The notes under the pieces are model-generated. The model had not been told where the DNA came from. It was given only the letters and a program-made list of their open reading frames with translations, and made no database searches. From assembly GCF_903645315.1 (NCBI RefSeq), contig NZ_CAHJXL010000001.1:1230001-1294000 (forward strand): a stretch of 64,000 nt of DNA. The letters are read 5' to 3'. The stretch is from Victivallis sp. Marseille-Q1083 (GTDB taxonomy: Bacteria; Verrucomicrobiota; Lentisphaeria; Victivallales; Victivallaceae). The position numbers were made by a program, and so were the translations under genes. Of this stretch, positions 47,901 through 56,791 are shown one piece after another. How positions within the stretch are numbered: position 1 is the first letter of the stretch; every line of letters begins with the position of its first letter.

Positions 47901-49674
47901 CGCCCGGCCGCTGCCGCCGGTGATTCCGACCCACACCTACCAGGGTGAACGCCGGTCGCCGGACGCCCCCAAGGCGACCATCGCGGTGATGAACGTTTAC
48001 GATACCGACCAGCCGCTGCCGGAGAATACCAAAGTCAAATATCTGCGCGTCACCCAGAATGTCTTGAAAACCAATCATGCGATGGGAATTCCGATGATCG
48101 GCAACGAACAGGAAAATACGCCGCGGATTCCGCTGGGCATCGTTCCGGTCGAGGAGGACGGCAGTGTCTATTTCGAAGCGCCGGTGGCCAAGGAACTGAT
48201 CTTCCAACTGCTCGACGCAGAGCAGAAAGCGATCCATTCGATGCGGTCGACCGCCTTCGTCTTCCCCGGCGAACAGCTCTCCTGCCAGGGCTGCCATGAA
48301 CCGACCGGCACCGCGCCCAACACGATGGAAGTGCCGCTGGCGCTGCAGCGGCCGCCGTCAAAGCTGGTGCCGGAACTTACGCCGATCGAACCGATCAGTT
48401 TTTACCGTCAGGTCAAACCGCTGCTGGAAAAAGCCGGCATTTCCGAGCTGCAACAGTGGACCGATGCGGCCAACGGACTGGATTATTTCGCATTGCGGGA
48501 CTATAGTTTCTGGTTTTCCGGCGGCATGGCGACGTCGATGATCGGCGATTATCCCGGCATTCACGGCGGCTCCCGGACCATTCCCGGCCATTTCGGCGCC
48601 CGGCGGGCGAAATTGTCCGAATGGCTCGACCAGCCGGAAGCCAGGGCGAAATTGACCGACGCGGAACGCCGTATCGTCAACTTGTGGCTCGACAGCAATT
48701 CGCTGCGGCTGGGAGCATTCTTCCGAGAACAGGAACAACTGGAGGGAAAATTGATTCTGCCGATTCTCGATGTCGATCCCGACAACCTGCAGGGGACGGA
48801 AACGTCCGGCGCGCCGCTGCAGAAAAATTTCTGGCACGAAAACCATTACGGACCGTACCCGGTGCTGGTTTCCAGCCATACCCGCGATGCGGTGTTCATG
48901 CTGGATAAAAGCGGTCAAATCGTCTGGGAGTACCAAATTCCGCATCCGCAGGATGTCTGGATGCTGCCCAACGGCAACATTCTGATCGCCGCCCAGCACG
49001 CCGTCCGGGAAATCACCCGCGACAAGGAGCTGGTCTGGGAGTACAAAGTCGAAGCGCCGAATGAAATTCCGAGCGTTCAGCCGCTCGGGGACGGCAAAAC
49101 CCTGATCGGCATCGTCGGCCAATGTCGCCTGGTCGAAGTCGACCGCGGCAGAGAGCTGCACTCGATCCAACTGTCGACGACGGTTGCCGAACCGCACGCC
49201 CAGTTCCGGATGTGCCGGAAGACGCCGGAAGGCACTTACCTGGTGCCGTTCACCGCCGAAGGGGCGCTGCGCGAATACGATTCGGCCGGGCGGGTCATCC
49301 GGGAATTTCCGCCGCTGCCGATGCCGGTCTGCGCGGTCCGCCTTCCCAGCGGCAACACGCTGGTGACCGCCGACGGCCGGGTCGTCGAATATGACCGCAA
49401 CACCCGCATCGTCTGGGAAATCCGCCCGAAGTACGACACGCCGGACCTCAATCTGGCGGTACCGGCCGGCGTCCAGCGGCTGCCCAACGGCAACACCGTC
49501 GTCTGCAACTGGAACGCACAGGCGACGCCGGATAAACGCGCCGCCCACATCTTCGAGATCACCCCGGACAAGCGGGTGGTCTGGGAAGTGGAATCCGACC
49601 AATTCGGCCAGATCGCCCAGTGCCAGATCCTGACCGAAGATTACCAGCCGCGGCAGGATATCAACTGGCGATGA
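44980..49674 (+). CDS. Exported LamG-LamG-HzsA-like heme protein with C-terminal propeller (1564 aa)
   Basis: Signal peptide (MRNGLLTRGILWLGTLLFPALPPLQAAH). Two similar LamG/concanavalin-like domains (about 35-205 and 220-385) are visible as IIVANQNKAQPWHWEIYTT / ILCANQSKGSPTHWEVYTN. A helical linker leads into a TolB-like propeller resembling the hydrazine synthase alpha middle domain (ATPDVSWDGKKIAFAWTP, NADGSELTQLTDGAYNDFDPCFLPNGRLAFVSERRGGY). A single heme c site lies at Cys1102/Cys1105/His1106 (CQGCH). The C-terminal 300 residues repeat GQIVWEYQIP..DVWMLPNGNILIA-type blades. The function is unknown; true hydrazine synthase is unlikely here. It overlaps the next gene by 4 nt. Confidence 0.82.
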   Translation: MRNGLLTRGILWLGTLLFPALPPLQAAHDLAKQPLTVAADDAFSTLPLLVETQFTLPPADSYQIIVANQNKAQPWHWEIYTTPSGELEVYLPGFQPAVIAAGIPVADGREHAAAMRLTAQGIVLSVDGREVKRLDWQSTPQAAPASVEPLQIGKVEGLGCAGSIRSLRISNPVDQTVVAAWDFDRQPINGGYADLSGNGRNALSGSASVPAGSGADLEQETFQLGFSPEYNTFPLTADMVMQLRYADSFRILCANQSKGSPTHWEVYTNNGFLEAYMPGFSPEVLYTPAKIDDGQWHRTTFILEEDRARLFVDGIQVADQALQRKDPAASPTQEPLYLGRIVEASNAFPGRVDQFRLLRGAVTPDGPANGGLPDSDAAFAAWEFDDSETREFPNRCPDGPAAQRSLVIGELKPAYVPMAAIPDTAPLRQEAADWLQANRLSAELLPELKARDEVWNWWAFQYRYYGRLDYDAERYIGHLLEDPSYLKRISSQVFDPNALIQPDDRGPAGTVLRQTRALLEQLRHDNPDRTERYDALDAKLRQLSAALSAASTEEAAGAGAYFAACALRREAVYSNPLLNERADLLGVSRGLWEGSVRDGFTSDDVGGHFVNQYFGSNAIPGGGLYRIKNWQNGNKPVIENILKDSVVRNGRFQGRKLDFGAFATPDVSWDGKKIAFAWTPNQYHAFNIFSWNTCFHIFTVNADGSELTQLTDGAYNDFDPCFLPNGRLAFVSERRGGYIRCFGDYIRVPNYTLFSMKQDGSDIVPMSYFETAEWNPTINNDGMLVYTRWDYTDRENCIGGRFWIANPDGTNPRAPHGNYPYPWYSWEGNEEDFKQRFPDLPYTGWGSRAGAPLVEMGIRQIPGSDRYIFTASPHHGQNFGSLAILNLNEPDDGNHSQIKRLTPYEPYPETEISARLHYKFGQPWPLSEDFYLANCWENLVVVDRYGNNELLCDLRETEAAPDDRFRLIEPMPLAARPLPPVIPTHTYQGERRSPDAPKATIAVMNVYDTDQPLPENTKVKYLRVTQNVLKTNHAMGIPMIGNEQENTPRIPLGIVPVEEDGSVYFEAPVAKELIFQLLDAEQKAIHSMRSTAFVFPGEQLSCQGCHEPTGTAPNTMEVPLALQRPPSKLVPELTPIEPISFYRQVKPLLEKAGISELQQWTDAANGLDYFALRDYSFWFSGGMATSMIGDYPGIHGGSRTIPGHFGARRAKLSEWLDQPEARAKLTDAERRIVNLWLDSNSLRLGAFFREQEQLEGKLILPILDVDPDNLQGTETSGAPLQKNFWHENHYGPYPVLVSSHTRDAVFMLDKSGQIVWEYQIPHPQDVWMLPNGNILIAAQHAVREITRDKELVWEYKVEAPNEIPSVQPLGDGKTLIGIVGQCRLVEVDRGRELHSIQLSTTVAEPHAQFRMCRKTPEGTYLVPFTAEGALREYDSAGRVIREFPPLPMPVCAVRLPSGNTLVTADGRVVEYDRNTRIVWEIRPKYDTPDLNLAVPAGVQRLPNGNTVVCNWNAQATPDKRAAHIFEITPDKRVVWEVESDQFGQIAQCQILTEDYQPRQDINWR

Positions 49675-51506
49675 AAATGCGCGGTTCATTTCTGCCGGCC
49701 GTGCTGCTGTTCGCCGCCTGGTGCTCGATGGCCGATTATCCGGCCCCCAACGCGCTGACGGCGGCGCCGGACGGCCTCTGGGTCGCCGAAGAGCATACCG
49801 CCTTGCTGCGCCGCCTCGATCCGGAGACCCTGGAACCGGCCGGAGCCGCCATCGAACTGGAACAACCGCCAACCGGTCTGGTTTCCTCCGCCGGCAGGCT
49901 CTACGTCACCGCCGGTTTGACGACCGGCGAACTGCTGGAAGTCGATCCGGAGCGCCGGCAAATTCTCCGCCGGCTCGCCATCGGCCATTCCCCGCAGTCG
50001 CCGGCTATCTCGGCGGACGGTCGGACGCTTTATTTTGCCAACCGTTTCAGCGGCCAGGTCGGCGCGGTCGATTTGAAAGAATTTTCCTTGCGCTGGCGGA
50101 GCCCGGCCGGCCGGGAACCGGTCGCCGTCGTGCCGGATGCCGCCAATCGAAAGGTTTACGCCGCCAACCATCTGCCGATCGGGCCGGCCAACGGTACCAC
50201 CCACCAGGCGGCCGTCTTCGTGCTCGACGCGGCGGACGGTGCCGTCCTCAAACACATTCCGCTGGCCAACGGCGCCCAGGGCATTCGCGGCGCCGCGCTC
50301 AGTCCGGACGGCGCCTGGCTGATCGTCACCCACGTGGTCAGCCACTACAAGCTGCCGACCACCCAAATCGACCGCGGCTGGATCAACACCAACGCCATCA
50401 GCCTGATCCGGACCGGCGACGACAGGCGGCTTGCCACCGTGCTGCTCGACGACGTCAACCGCGGCGCCGCCAATCCGTGGGCAGCCGTCTTTTCCGCCGA
50501 CGGCGCGCAACTGCTGGTGTCGGCTGCCGGCAGCCATGAGCTGTTCCTGATCGATTTTCCGGGCCTGCTGGCCAAGCTGGCCGCAACTCCGGCCGAAAAT
50601 CAGTTGAGTTACCTGAACAAACTGCGTACCCGGCTGCCGCTGCCGGTCAACGGCCCGCGCGCCCTGACGATCGCCGGCAACCGGGCGTTCGTCGCCGGTT
50701 ACTACTCCGACAATATCGCGCTCATTTCCCTCGGCGGCCGGCCGCGGGTTCTCGCCAGCCGGGAGCTGCCCGGCGCCGACGCCGGCGATCCCCGCCGGCT
50801 GGGGGAAAAGTATTTCAACGATGCCCGGCTCTGCCGGGAAAACTGGCAGAGTTGCGCCAGTTGCCATCCGGACGCCCGGGTCGACGCCCTCAACTGGGAC
50901 ATGCTCAACGACGGCATCGGCAATCCGAAAAATACCAAAACGATGTTCCTCTCCCACCGGACGCCGCCAGTGATGTCGCTCGGCATCCGCCCGGACGCCG
51001 AAACGGCGGTGCGCGCCGGATTCCGCCACATCGAATTCAATGAACCGGTCGAAGAATATTGTCAGGCGATCGATCTATACCTGGCGCAAATGCCGCCGGT
51101 GCCGAGTCCGTTCCTGAACAGCGAGGAAATCACCGGCATCGCGTCCGACGATCCGGGTTGCCTGCAGTGCCACACGCCGGACCGGGGCGCGTTGAGCGCC
51201 GCCGCCCAACGCGGCAAAGCGATCTTCGCCGGCAAAGGCGGCTGTATCGCCTGCCATCCCCATCCGCTGTTCACCGATCTCGAATTGTACGACGTCGGCA
51301 CCACCACCGGCAGCGATATCGGCCGGCCGGTGCGGACGCCCAGCCTGGTTGAAGTCTGGCGGACCGCTCCCTATCTGCACGACGGGCGAGCCGCCACACT
51401 GGAGGAAGCCGTCACCAAATACAACCCGGGCGACCGCCGCGGCACGACTTCCGGCCTGACTCCGGAAGAGGTGCGCGACCTGGTCTCCTACCTGGAGTCA
51501 CTGTAA
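49671..51506 (+). CDS. Beta-propeller cytochrome c, CCP/MauG-like C-terminus, three heme sites (611 aa)
   Basis: Signal peptide (MKMRGSFLPAVLLFAAWCSMADY), then a YVTN/NHL-like propeller of about 350 residues (PQSPAISADGRTLYFANRFSGQV and similar blades). The C-terminal cytochrome part has CASCH (Cys395-His399), CLQCH (497-501) and CIACH (525-529). It ends in APYLHDGRAATLEEAVTKYNPG, a sequence typical of di-heme peroxidase/MauG relatives. Periplasmic electron transfer or oxidation is implied; the substrate is unknown. Translation is coupled to the HzsA-like gene (ATGA overlap), so the two proteins probably work as partners. Confidence 0.87.
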   Translation: MKMRGSFLPAVLLFAAWCSMADYPAPNALTAAPDGLWVAEEHTALLRRLDPETLEPAGAAIELEQPPTGLVSSAGRLYVTAGLTTGELLEVDPERRQILRRLAIGHSPQSPAISADGRTLYFANRFSGQVGAVDLKEFSLRWRSPAGREPVAVVPDAANRKVYAANHLPIGPANGTTHQAAVFVLDAADGAVLKHIPLANGAQGIRGAALSPDGAWLIVTHVVSHYKLPTTQIDRGWINTNAISLIRTGDDRRLATVLLDDVNRGAANPWAAVFSADGAQLLVSAAGSHELFLIDFPGLLAKLAATPAENQLSYLNKLRTRLPLPVNGPRALTIAGNRAFVAGYYSDNIALISLGGRPRVLASRELPGADAGDPRRLGEKYFNDARLCRENWQSCASCHPDARVDALNWDMLNDGIGNPKNTKTMFLSHRTPPVMSLGIRPDAETAVRAGFRHIEFNEPVEEYCQAIDLYLAQMPPVPSPFLNSEEITGIASDDPGCLQCHTPDRGALSAAAQRGKAIFAGKGGCIACHPHPLFTDLELYDVGTTTGSDIGRPVRTPSLVEVWRTAPYLHDGRAATLEEAVTKYNPGDRRGTTSGLTPEEVRDLVSYLESL

Positions 51507-51508
51507 AG

Positions 51509-52357
51509 ATGATCCGCCGTTTGCAATGGGCCATCGTTTCCATTTCGGCATTGCTGCTGCTGCTCATCGCCGCGGCATTCCCCTGGCGCGGCGTCCCGGA
51601 ACTCTACCGTTCCGGCGTCTTCCTGCTCGTCGCCGCCATTACCGCCTTGTCGGCGGCGGCCATCTGGTGGCGGCCGGCCTTCCGTCATCGCGGCGGCGTC
51701 CTGCTGTTGCACCTGGCAATAGCACTGATCGCCGTCGGCGCGTTGATCGGCGTTTTCTTCGGCCGCCAGGTTCGTTTTTTCATGCTGGCGGAAGCGGATG
51801 CTCCGCTGGCCGACTTCCTGCCGCCGGAAAACGGCCGACCCGCCATTCCGCTGCCCTTCTCTTTCGGCGCCGGGCGGCCGGAAGTGGATTATTACGATCC
51901 GGATTACCTCCTTTACCGGCGGCACCCGGACGATCCCAACCGCATGGCGCTGGCCGGGCGGCCGCATTGGCGCGGTGAAACGCTGTATCTGGACAACCGG
52001 CAAAACTGGCCGCGGACGACGCTGCTGGCGCCGGACGGCAGCTTTCTGCCGCATCTGAACGTCGGCGAGGACGGTATCCTGATGCGCCAGGACCCGCAGC
52101 CGAGCGAATACCGGGTGGCGATCCGTTACCATCATCCGGCCGCGCCGGAAGAGCGGCAAGCCGTCCTGAAAGTCAATGAACCGGTCACCATCGACCGCTG
52201 GCGGTTCTATCTGATGAGCTGCGGCACCTCCGCCCGCGGCCGTTATGTCGAGTTGCTGGCCAGACAGGATCCCGGCCGGCTCGTCGTCGCCGCCGGCCTG
52301 TGGCTGCTGCTGGCGGCTCCCTTCTGGCTTCTCGTCGACCAATGGAGAAAACAATGA
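51509..52357 (+). CDS. ResB/Ccs1-like cytochrome c biogenesis protein, short form (282 aa)
   Basis: Membrane protein with helices near 6-26, 33-53, 62-85 and 257-275, around a periplasmic domain (about 90-255). The end KVNEPVTIDRWRFYLMSCGTSARGRYVELLARQDPGRLVVAAGLWLLLAAPFWLL matches the ResB C-terminal signature. It is shorter than typical ResB (400 aa or more). With CcsA it forms the System II heme lyase that attaches heme to CxxCH. It starts 2 nt after the cytochrome gene and overlaps ccsA by 4 nt. Confidence 0.8.
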   Translation: MIRRLQWAIVSISALLLLLIAAAFPWRGVPELYRSGVFLLVAAITALSAAAIWWRPAFRHRGGVLLLHLAIALIAVGALIGVFFGRQVRFFMLAEADAPLADFLPPENGRPAIPLPFSFGAGRPEVDYYDPDYLLYRRHPDDPNRMALAGRPHWRGETLYLDNRQNWPRTTLLAPDGSFLPHLNVGEDGILMRQDPQPSEYRVAIRYHHPAAPEERQAVLKVNEPVTIDRWRFYLMSCGTSARGRYVELLARQDPGRLVVAAGLWLLLAAPFWLLVDQWRKQ

Positions 52358-53112
52358 TGATCATCTGGTATTTGAAATTGCTTGCGGCCGGCGCGTTGAC
52401 TGCTTTTCTGCTGGCCGCGGCACTGCAATGCCAGCAACGGCTCCGGGCGGCGCGGTATTGCTTCGGCGGCGGTTTTTGCTGCTGCCTGGCGCTGTTCCTC
52501 TGGCAATGGCTCCGGCTCGGCGAACCGCCATTCGGCAATATGTTCCAGGTGTTGAGCTTCCTGCCACTGGTATTGCCGCCGCTCTACGTCCTGGAGTACC
52601 GCCACGGCGACCGGCTGCTGCTGCTGCCCTTTGCGCTGGTCGGCGCAATCGCGCTCACCGGCGTGTTGTTCATGGACCCGGACCTCTCCTGGCGACGGGC
52701 GCCGGCCCTGCAATCGCTCTGGTTCGTTCCGCATGTCGCTAGTTATATCCTCTCCTACGCGCTGGCTGCCGTCGCGGCAATGGTCACCTTGACCGCCTTC
52801 CGCCGCCGGGAGCGCGCTTCGGCCGCCGAACGTCTCAGCCGGCTGGCCTTCGCGTTCATGACCTTCGGACTGGTTTCCGGCGCGTTGTGGGCAGAAGCGG
52901 CCTGGGGCAGCTACTGGAGCTGGGATATCAAGGAAAGCTGGTCGCTGATCACCTGGCTGCTTTACGCCACCTATTTCCATCTCCGAAAGCAGCCGGGCGG
53001 CCGGCGGGCGGCCAACTGGTGCAACCTGATCGCTTTCGCCGCGCTGCTGGTAACGTTTTTAGTCGTCAACCTGCTGCCGAAAATCGATTCGCTGCACAGC
53101 TACGCGCAATAG
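52354..53112 (+). CDS. ccsA: Cytochrome c assembly protein CcsA (252 aa)
   Basis: Polytopic heme-handling protein of cytochrome c System II, with about eight hydrophobic segments. The tryptophan-rich heme motif is [26 protein letters not shown] (WWD domain), flanked by conserved His residues ([12 protein letters not shown] and the C-terminal LHSY). The start is the ATG that overlaps the ResB stop. Together with the ResB-like protein it should mature the hemes of the two upstream exported proteins. Confidence 0.9.
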   Translation: MMIIWYLKLLAAGALTAFLLAAALQCQQRLRAARYCFGGGFCCCLALFLWQWLRLGEPPFGNMFQVLSFLPLVLPPLYVLEYRHGDRLLLLPFALVGAIALTGVLFMDPDLSWRRAPALQSLWFVPHVASYILSYALAAVAAMVTLTAFRRRERASAAERLSRLAFAFMTFGLVSGALWAEAAWGSYWSWDIKESWSLITWLLYATYFHLRKQPGGRRAANWCNLIAFAALLVTFLVVNLLPKIDSLHSYAQ

Positions 53113-53122
53113 GGAAACGCTC

Positions 53123-53782
53123 ATGAAACAAAAATTTACCCTGCTGGAACTGTTGACGGTCATCGCCGTCATCGCCATCCTTGCCGCCATGCTGCTGCCG
53201 GCGCTGTCGAAAGCCAAACGGGTTGCGCTGACCCAGCATTGCATCAACAATTTGAAACAAATCGGTCTGGCGCTTGAATTGTACGCCGCCGACCACGACG
53301 ACCGGATTCCCAATATCAACGGCGAATATATGGGCAGCAGCATCAACCTGATCCGCATGTACGGCGGCCTGCCGTTCGGTTTGGGAAAATTACTCCCCGA
53401 CTACGGACTCTCGCCATTGCAATTGGGCTGCCTGCAACACGATCCGATGACGCCGGAAGCGGTCAAACAGGGCTGGGACGGCAGCGGCGCCGTTTTAAGC
53501 GCCTATCTCTACCGGGAAACGCAGGCCGGTTTCCACGGCCGCAAGCATGCCGACGGAAACGCCGGGAAAGCGCTGGTCATGGACTTCTCATTCCGGTCCG
53601 CAGCCTTGAGCCATTCCGCCCACGGTTTCCAATCGACCAATCTGCTCTACAACGACGGCCATGCCGTCACCCGGCACAACACCGCCACGCCATTCGAACG
53701 TTATACCGCCAGCGGCGACAGCGGAGCGATGACGCCGCCGGACTGCACTCTGCTCTGGGAACGGGCCGATCAGGAGCCCTGA
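53123..53782 (+). CDS. Type II/IV pseudopilin (DUF1559-like, 219 aa)
   Basis: Start [20 protein letters not shown], cleavage before Phe5, then [45 protein letters not shown]. The C-terminal part has [14 protein letters not shown], the DGH motif shared with other pseudopilins here. It follows ccsA by 10 nt and so belongs to the cytochrome operon, repeating the regulator...pseudopilin layout of the sugar modules. No terminator is obvious after it. The 240-nt gap to 54022 holds only the terminator of the opposite-strand operon. Confidence 0.9.
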   Translation: MKQKFTLLELLTVIAVIAILAAMLLPALSKAKRVALTQHCINNLKQIGLALELYAADHDDRIPNINGEYMGSSINLIRMYGGLPFGLGKLLPDYGLSPLQLGCLQHDPMTPEAVKQGWDGSGAVLSAYLYRETQAGFHGRKHADGNAGKALVMDFSFRSAALSHSAHGFQSTNLLYNDGHAVTRHNTATPFERYTASGDSGAMTPPDCTLLWERADQEP

Positions 53783-53980
53783 TTTCCGGCGGCTCTCCTC
53801 CCCGCCAAGTCCTTCCGCACAAAAGATGATGTTTCCGCGATTTTCATCGGCTGACTGCCGAATCCAACCTCTTTGCCGCAGCATATCCGTCGCGCTCCTG
53901 CATTTTCCTCCGACGAGTCATAAAACCCACTCCCGGAAAAGGAAAGTTGCAGGAACAACCCAGGGGATAACATACAAAAA

Positions 53981-54005
53981 GGCCGGACGGGAAATCCGTC
54001 CGGCC
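53981..54005 (-). terminator. Strong intrinsic terminator of the pilus/secretin operon
   Basis: GGCCGGACGG (53981-53990) and CCGTCCGGCC (53996-54005) form a perfect 10-bp stem with a 5-nt loop, followed on the minus strand by TTTTTGTATG. It lies 18 nt past the last secretin gene. Confidence 0.85.
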
Positions 54006-54022
54006 GATCATGCCATCCCAAC

Positions 54023-56767
54023 TCACTGATAAGTCGGGAACGATGGGATACTGGTCTGGACCTGATCGTCCGGGAAATAGGCCGAGCCATCCGGATTGAC
54101 CAGCTTGCAGGTCAGGAAGATCAGCAAATTGGTCTTCTTGCCGGAAGAACCTTTCGACTGGAAGAAGCGTCCGATCAACGGCACATCGCCCAGGATCGGA
54201 ATCTTGTCATCGATCGTCGTAACTTCATCTTTGATGATACCGCCGAGCGCAACCGTCTCGCCGTCCTTGATCGAAATCAGCGTATCGATCAACCGCTCCG
54301 CCACGACCGGCTCCCGCAACAGATTGAGGACCGGGAAATTATCATCTCCGGACTCTTCGTAGTCGAAAGTCGTCCAACCGACGAAAGTACGCACCGTCGG
54401 TTTGACCCGCAGCGTGATCAACTTGCGGGCGATATCCACTTCCGGCGTCACCAGCATCTGAATACCGAACTGCTCCGCCTCATCGAAGACCGGCACCGGA
54501 CTGATGTAGGTGTAAGTATTCATCGAATTGTTGTTGTTATCGTTGGTATTGCTGTCGCTGGTACTGAACGACGCCTCGTCATACTCGTCCGGGAAATACA
54601 TTTCTTTGACCATCCGGATCAGCGCGGGCTGACCATTCAGCGTCAGGATGCGCGGTGAAAAGAGCATGTCCTCCGAATTCAACTGATTCAAAGCCCGGAC
54701 CGAGAAAGAAAAATCAAATCCGTTGACGCTGCGGTTATAGGTGAAGATATCGTCGCTTTCCGGATCGAGACTGTTCAGCGTATTGTCATTCTCATCGAAT
54801 TCCAATTTGCCGTCCCGATTGCCGACCGTATTATAACCAATCAGTTCTCCTTCTTCATCATAGATCGGAGTCGTGGATACCGGATTGTTGGCAATCGCAT
54901 AATTGAAGCCGAGCTCCTGCAAATCGTTCTGCGTCACTTCGACAAATTTCGCCTGAATTTCCACCATCGGTTCCTTGATCGACAGATCGGTTTGAATGAT
55001 CCGGTCGATCTTCTGCAGGTTCTCCCGGGTGTTGGTGACAATCAAGCGGCTGATGCGCTGGTCGAAAACAATACGGGACCCCAGCGGGAAGGTTACGCCG
55101 TAACCTTTGAAAAATTCCGCCAGCACCGGGCCGACTTCACCGTCGCCGTAGGAAATCAACACTTCACGGTTCAGCGGGAAGATCTGCGTTTCCATCTCAT
55201 CGAGGGCATAGTCCTCGGAGGCGATTACCACCGAATATTTCTCCACCCGGTATTTCAAGTTCAACGTCTGGCACAGCACTTTGATCGCTTCGCCGAGGCT
55301 CTTGTCATTCAAGACGAAATTGACCGACGGATATTCCGGTTCTTCCGGTTCGACCGCCATCGGGTTATAGGCATACGAATCGTAATTCGCCGCATCCCCA
55401 TAGCCGCCCTGGCCCATCGTCCCCATGCCTCCCTGCATACCGGGGCCATAGCCGCCCGGGCCCATCGCACCCATGCCTCCTTGCATGCCGGGACCATAGC
55501 CGCCCGGGCCCATCGCGCCCATGCCCGGCTGCATGCCGGGATTCATGCCGCCCGGATTCATGCCCGGCATACCGGGAGTATAACCGCCAGGGCCGCTCGG
55601 ACTCATGCCCGGCTGCATACCGGGATTCATGCCCGGCGGATATTGGCCCATCCCCGGCCGCATCATGCCGCCCGGGCCCATCATCATGCCGTTCTGATTG
55701 GCGTCCTGCGCCGCCTTCGCCATTTTTTCCATCTGCTGGCGCAAATGATGTTTCTGCAAATCGAACATCAGGAAAATATTGATGCCCTTGCCTTCCGGGT
55801 CATTTTCCTTGCTCAATTCGACGATATACCGGATGGCGGCCGGCAATTTCAAATCTTCGCAATTGACTTCCGGAATGATGATGTTGTCCAGCTTCTGCTG
55901 GAGCGTCATCTCGCCGTCGGGCGTTTTGAAAATCGGCGCTTCGATCAACGTTCCACCGTCGAAATTGGTCAACGAATCCAACGGCGTCACCCCGTTCCAG
56001 GTCGCTTCCGCAATCATCTCTTTGTGAACGATGCCATAACGCCGGTCGGCAGCTTTGGCCAGCAGCAAATTGCAGGCGCCCAAACCGGTCGTCGCTTCCG
56101 TATTGTAGACGTCGATCCGCAGTACCCGCTCATAAGCATCGCGGGCCCGGGCATATTCTTTTGCCTGAAAAAGTTTATTGGCCCGCGCCAACTCAATGCC
56201 GATGGTGTATTCACGATTTTCCTTGTCCGGAATCAAATCGGCTTCTTTCACCTCGGTGCGCCGGGCAACGGCCGCTTTCTCTTTTTCATACTGAGCGATC
56301 TTCGCATCCATCTTGGCTTTGCTGGCCGGGTAAACCTCGGCCGCCTTTTTGCACAGCTCGATGGCTTTGTCGTAATCTTCCGCCAATGACAGCTCTTCCG
56401 CCTGGTCGGCGATATTCTCAGACATATAGAAATAAGACTGGGCAATCTGATCGCGGCAATCACTCAATTTCTTTTTGAAAAGAGTGGAACCGCCGTCGCT
56501 GAGCTCCCGCAAGATTTTCACCGCCTCAAGATACTGGTCAATCGCCGCCTGGTAATCTCCCTTGCGAAACGCCTCATGACCAGCACGCATGAAGCTGTCG
56601 GCGTTGGCCGCCAGCTCCTCCTTGTCGATGACCGTCGTACTGATCTGCCGATTGATGTCCTCGACGACATCCTCCTGCGCCTGCGCTCCCGTCGGCGCAA
56701 ACAATGCCGCACAACAACAAGAAAGTACAGACACTTTCAAATAATTGTTATCTATTCTAAATACCAT
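54023..56767 (-). CDS. Secretin-family outer-membrane protein with TPR N-terminus (914 aa)
   Basis: Signal peptide (VSVLSCCCAALFAPTGAQAQ), a TPR-like helical region (about 50-250), then an N-domain. A Met/Gly/Pro-rich segment (about 360-458, unit GPGGYGPGMQGGMGAM) is followed by secretin N-domains (SVNFVLNDKSLGEAIKVLCQTLNLKY, SRLIVTNTRENLQKIDRII). The C-terminal secretin pore domain has VEIQAKFVEVTQNDLQELGFNY, SVRALNQLNSEDMLFSPRILTLNGQ, KDGETVALGGIIKDE and ILGDVPLIGRFF. Forms an outer-membrane channel for pilus or secreted protein. It is the last gene of the operon, 24 nt after another secretin; related to the Amuc_1098 type. Confidence 0.9.
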   Translation of the reverse strand: MVFRIDNNYLKVSVLSCCCAALFAPTGAQAQEDVVEDINRQISTTVIDKEELAANADSFMRAGHEAFRKGDYQAAIDQYLEAVKILRELSDGGSTLFKKKLSDCRDQIAQSYFYMSENIADQAEELSLAEDYDKAIELCKKAAEVYPASKAKMDAKIAQYEKEKAAVARRTEVKEADLIPDKENREYTIGIELARANKLFQAKEYARARDAYERVLRIDVYNTEATTGLGACNLLLAKAADRRYGIVHKEMIAEATWNGVTPLDSLTNFDGGTLIEAPIFKTPDGEMTLQQKLDNIIIPEVNCEDLKLPAAIRYIVELSKENDPEGKGINIFLMFDLQKHHLRQQMEKMAKAAQDANQNGMMMGPGGMMRPGMGQYPPGMNPGMQPGMSPSGPGGYTPGMPGMNPGGMNPGMQPGMGAMGPGGYGPGMQGGMGAMGPGGYGPGMQGGMGTMGQGGYGDAANYDSYAYNPMAVEPEEPEYPSVNFVLNDKSLGEAIKVLCQTLNLKYRVEKYSVVIASEDYALDEMETQIFPLNREVLISYGDGEVGPVLAEFFKGYGVTFPLGSRIVFDQRISRLIVTNTRENLQKIDRIIQTDLSIKEPMVEIQAKFVEVTQNDLQELGFNYAIANNPVSTTPIYDEEGELIGYNTVGNRDGKLEFDENDNTLNSLDPESDDIFTYNRSVNGFDFSFSVRALNQLNSEDMLFSPRILTLNGQPALIRMVKEMYFPDEYDEASFSTSDSNTNDNNNNSMNTYTYISPVPVFDEAEQFGIQMLVTPEVDIARKLITLRVKPTVRTFVGWTTFDYEESGDDNFPVLNLLREPVVAERLIDTLISIKDGETVALGGIIKDEVTTIDDKIPILGDVPLIGRFFQSKGSSGKKTNLLIFLTCKLVNPDGSAYFPDDQVQTSIPSFPTYQ
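55400..55543. repeat. 48-bp tandem repeat, three copies, inside the secretin gene
   Basis: Units begin at 55400, 55448 and 55496, each encoding a 16-residue GPGGYGPGMQGGMGAM-like motif; the third has diverged. The periodicity is in frame, so copy number can change without breaking the protein. Confidence 0.8.
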
Positions 56768-56791
56768 TATTAGCCTCCGGCATGTGATGTG

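Noticed and set aside
44980-49674. Genuine hydrazine synthase (anammox) complex
   Set aside because: Only the alpha-like part is present, there are no beta/gamma subunit genes and the heme count is low; LamG domains point to a different role.
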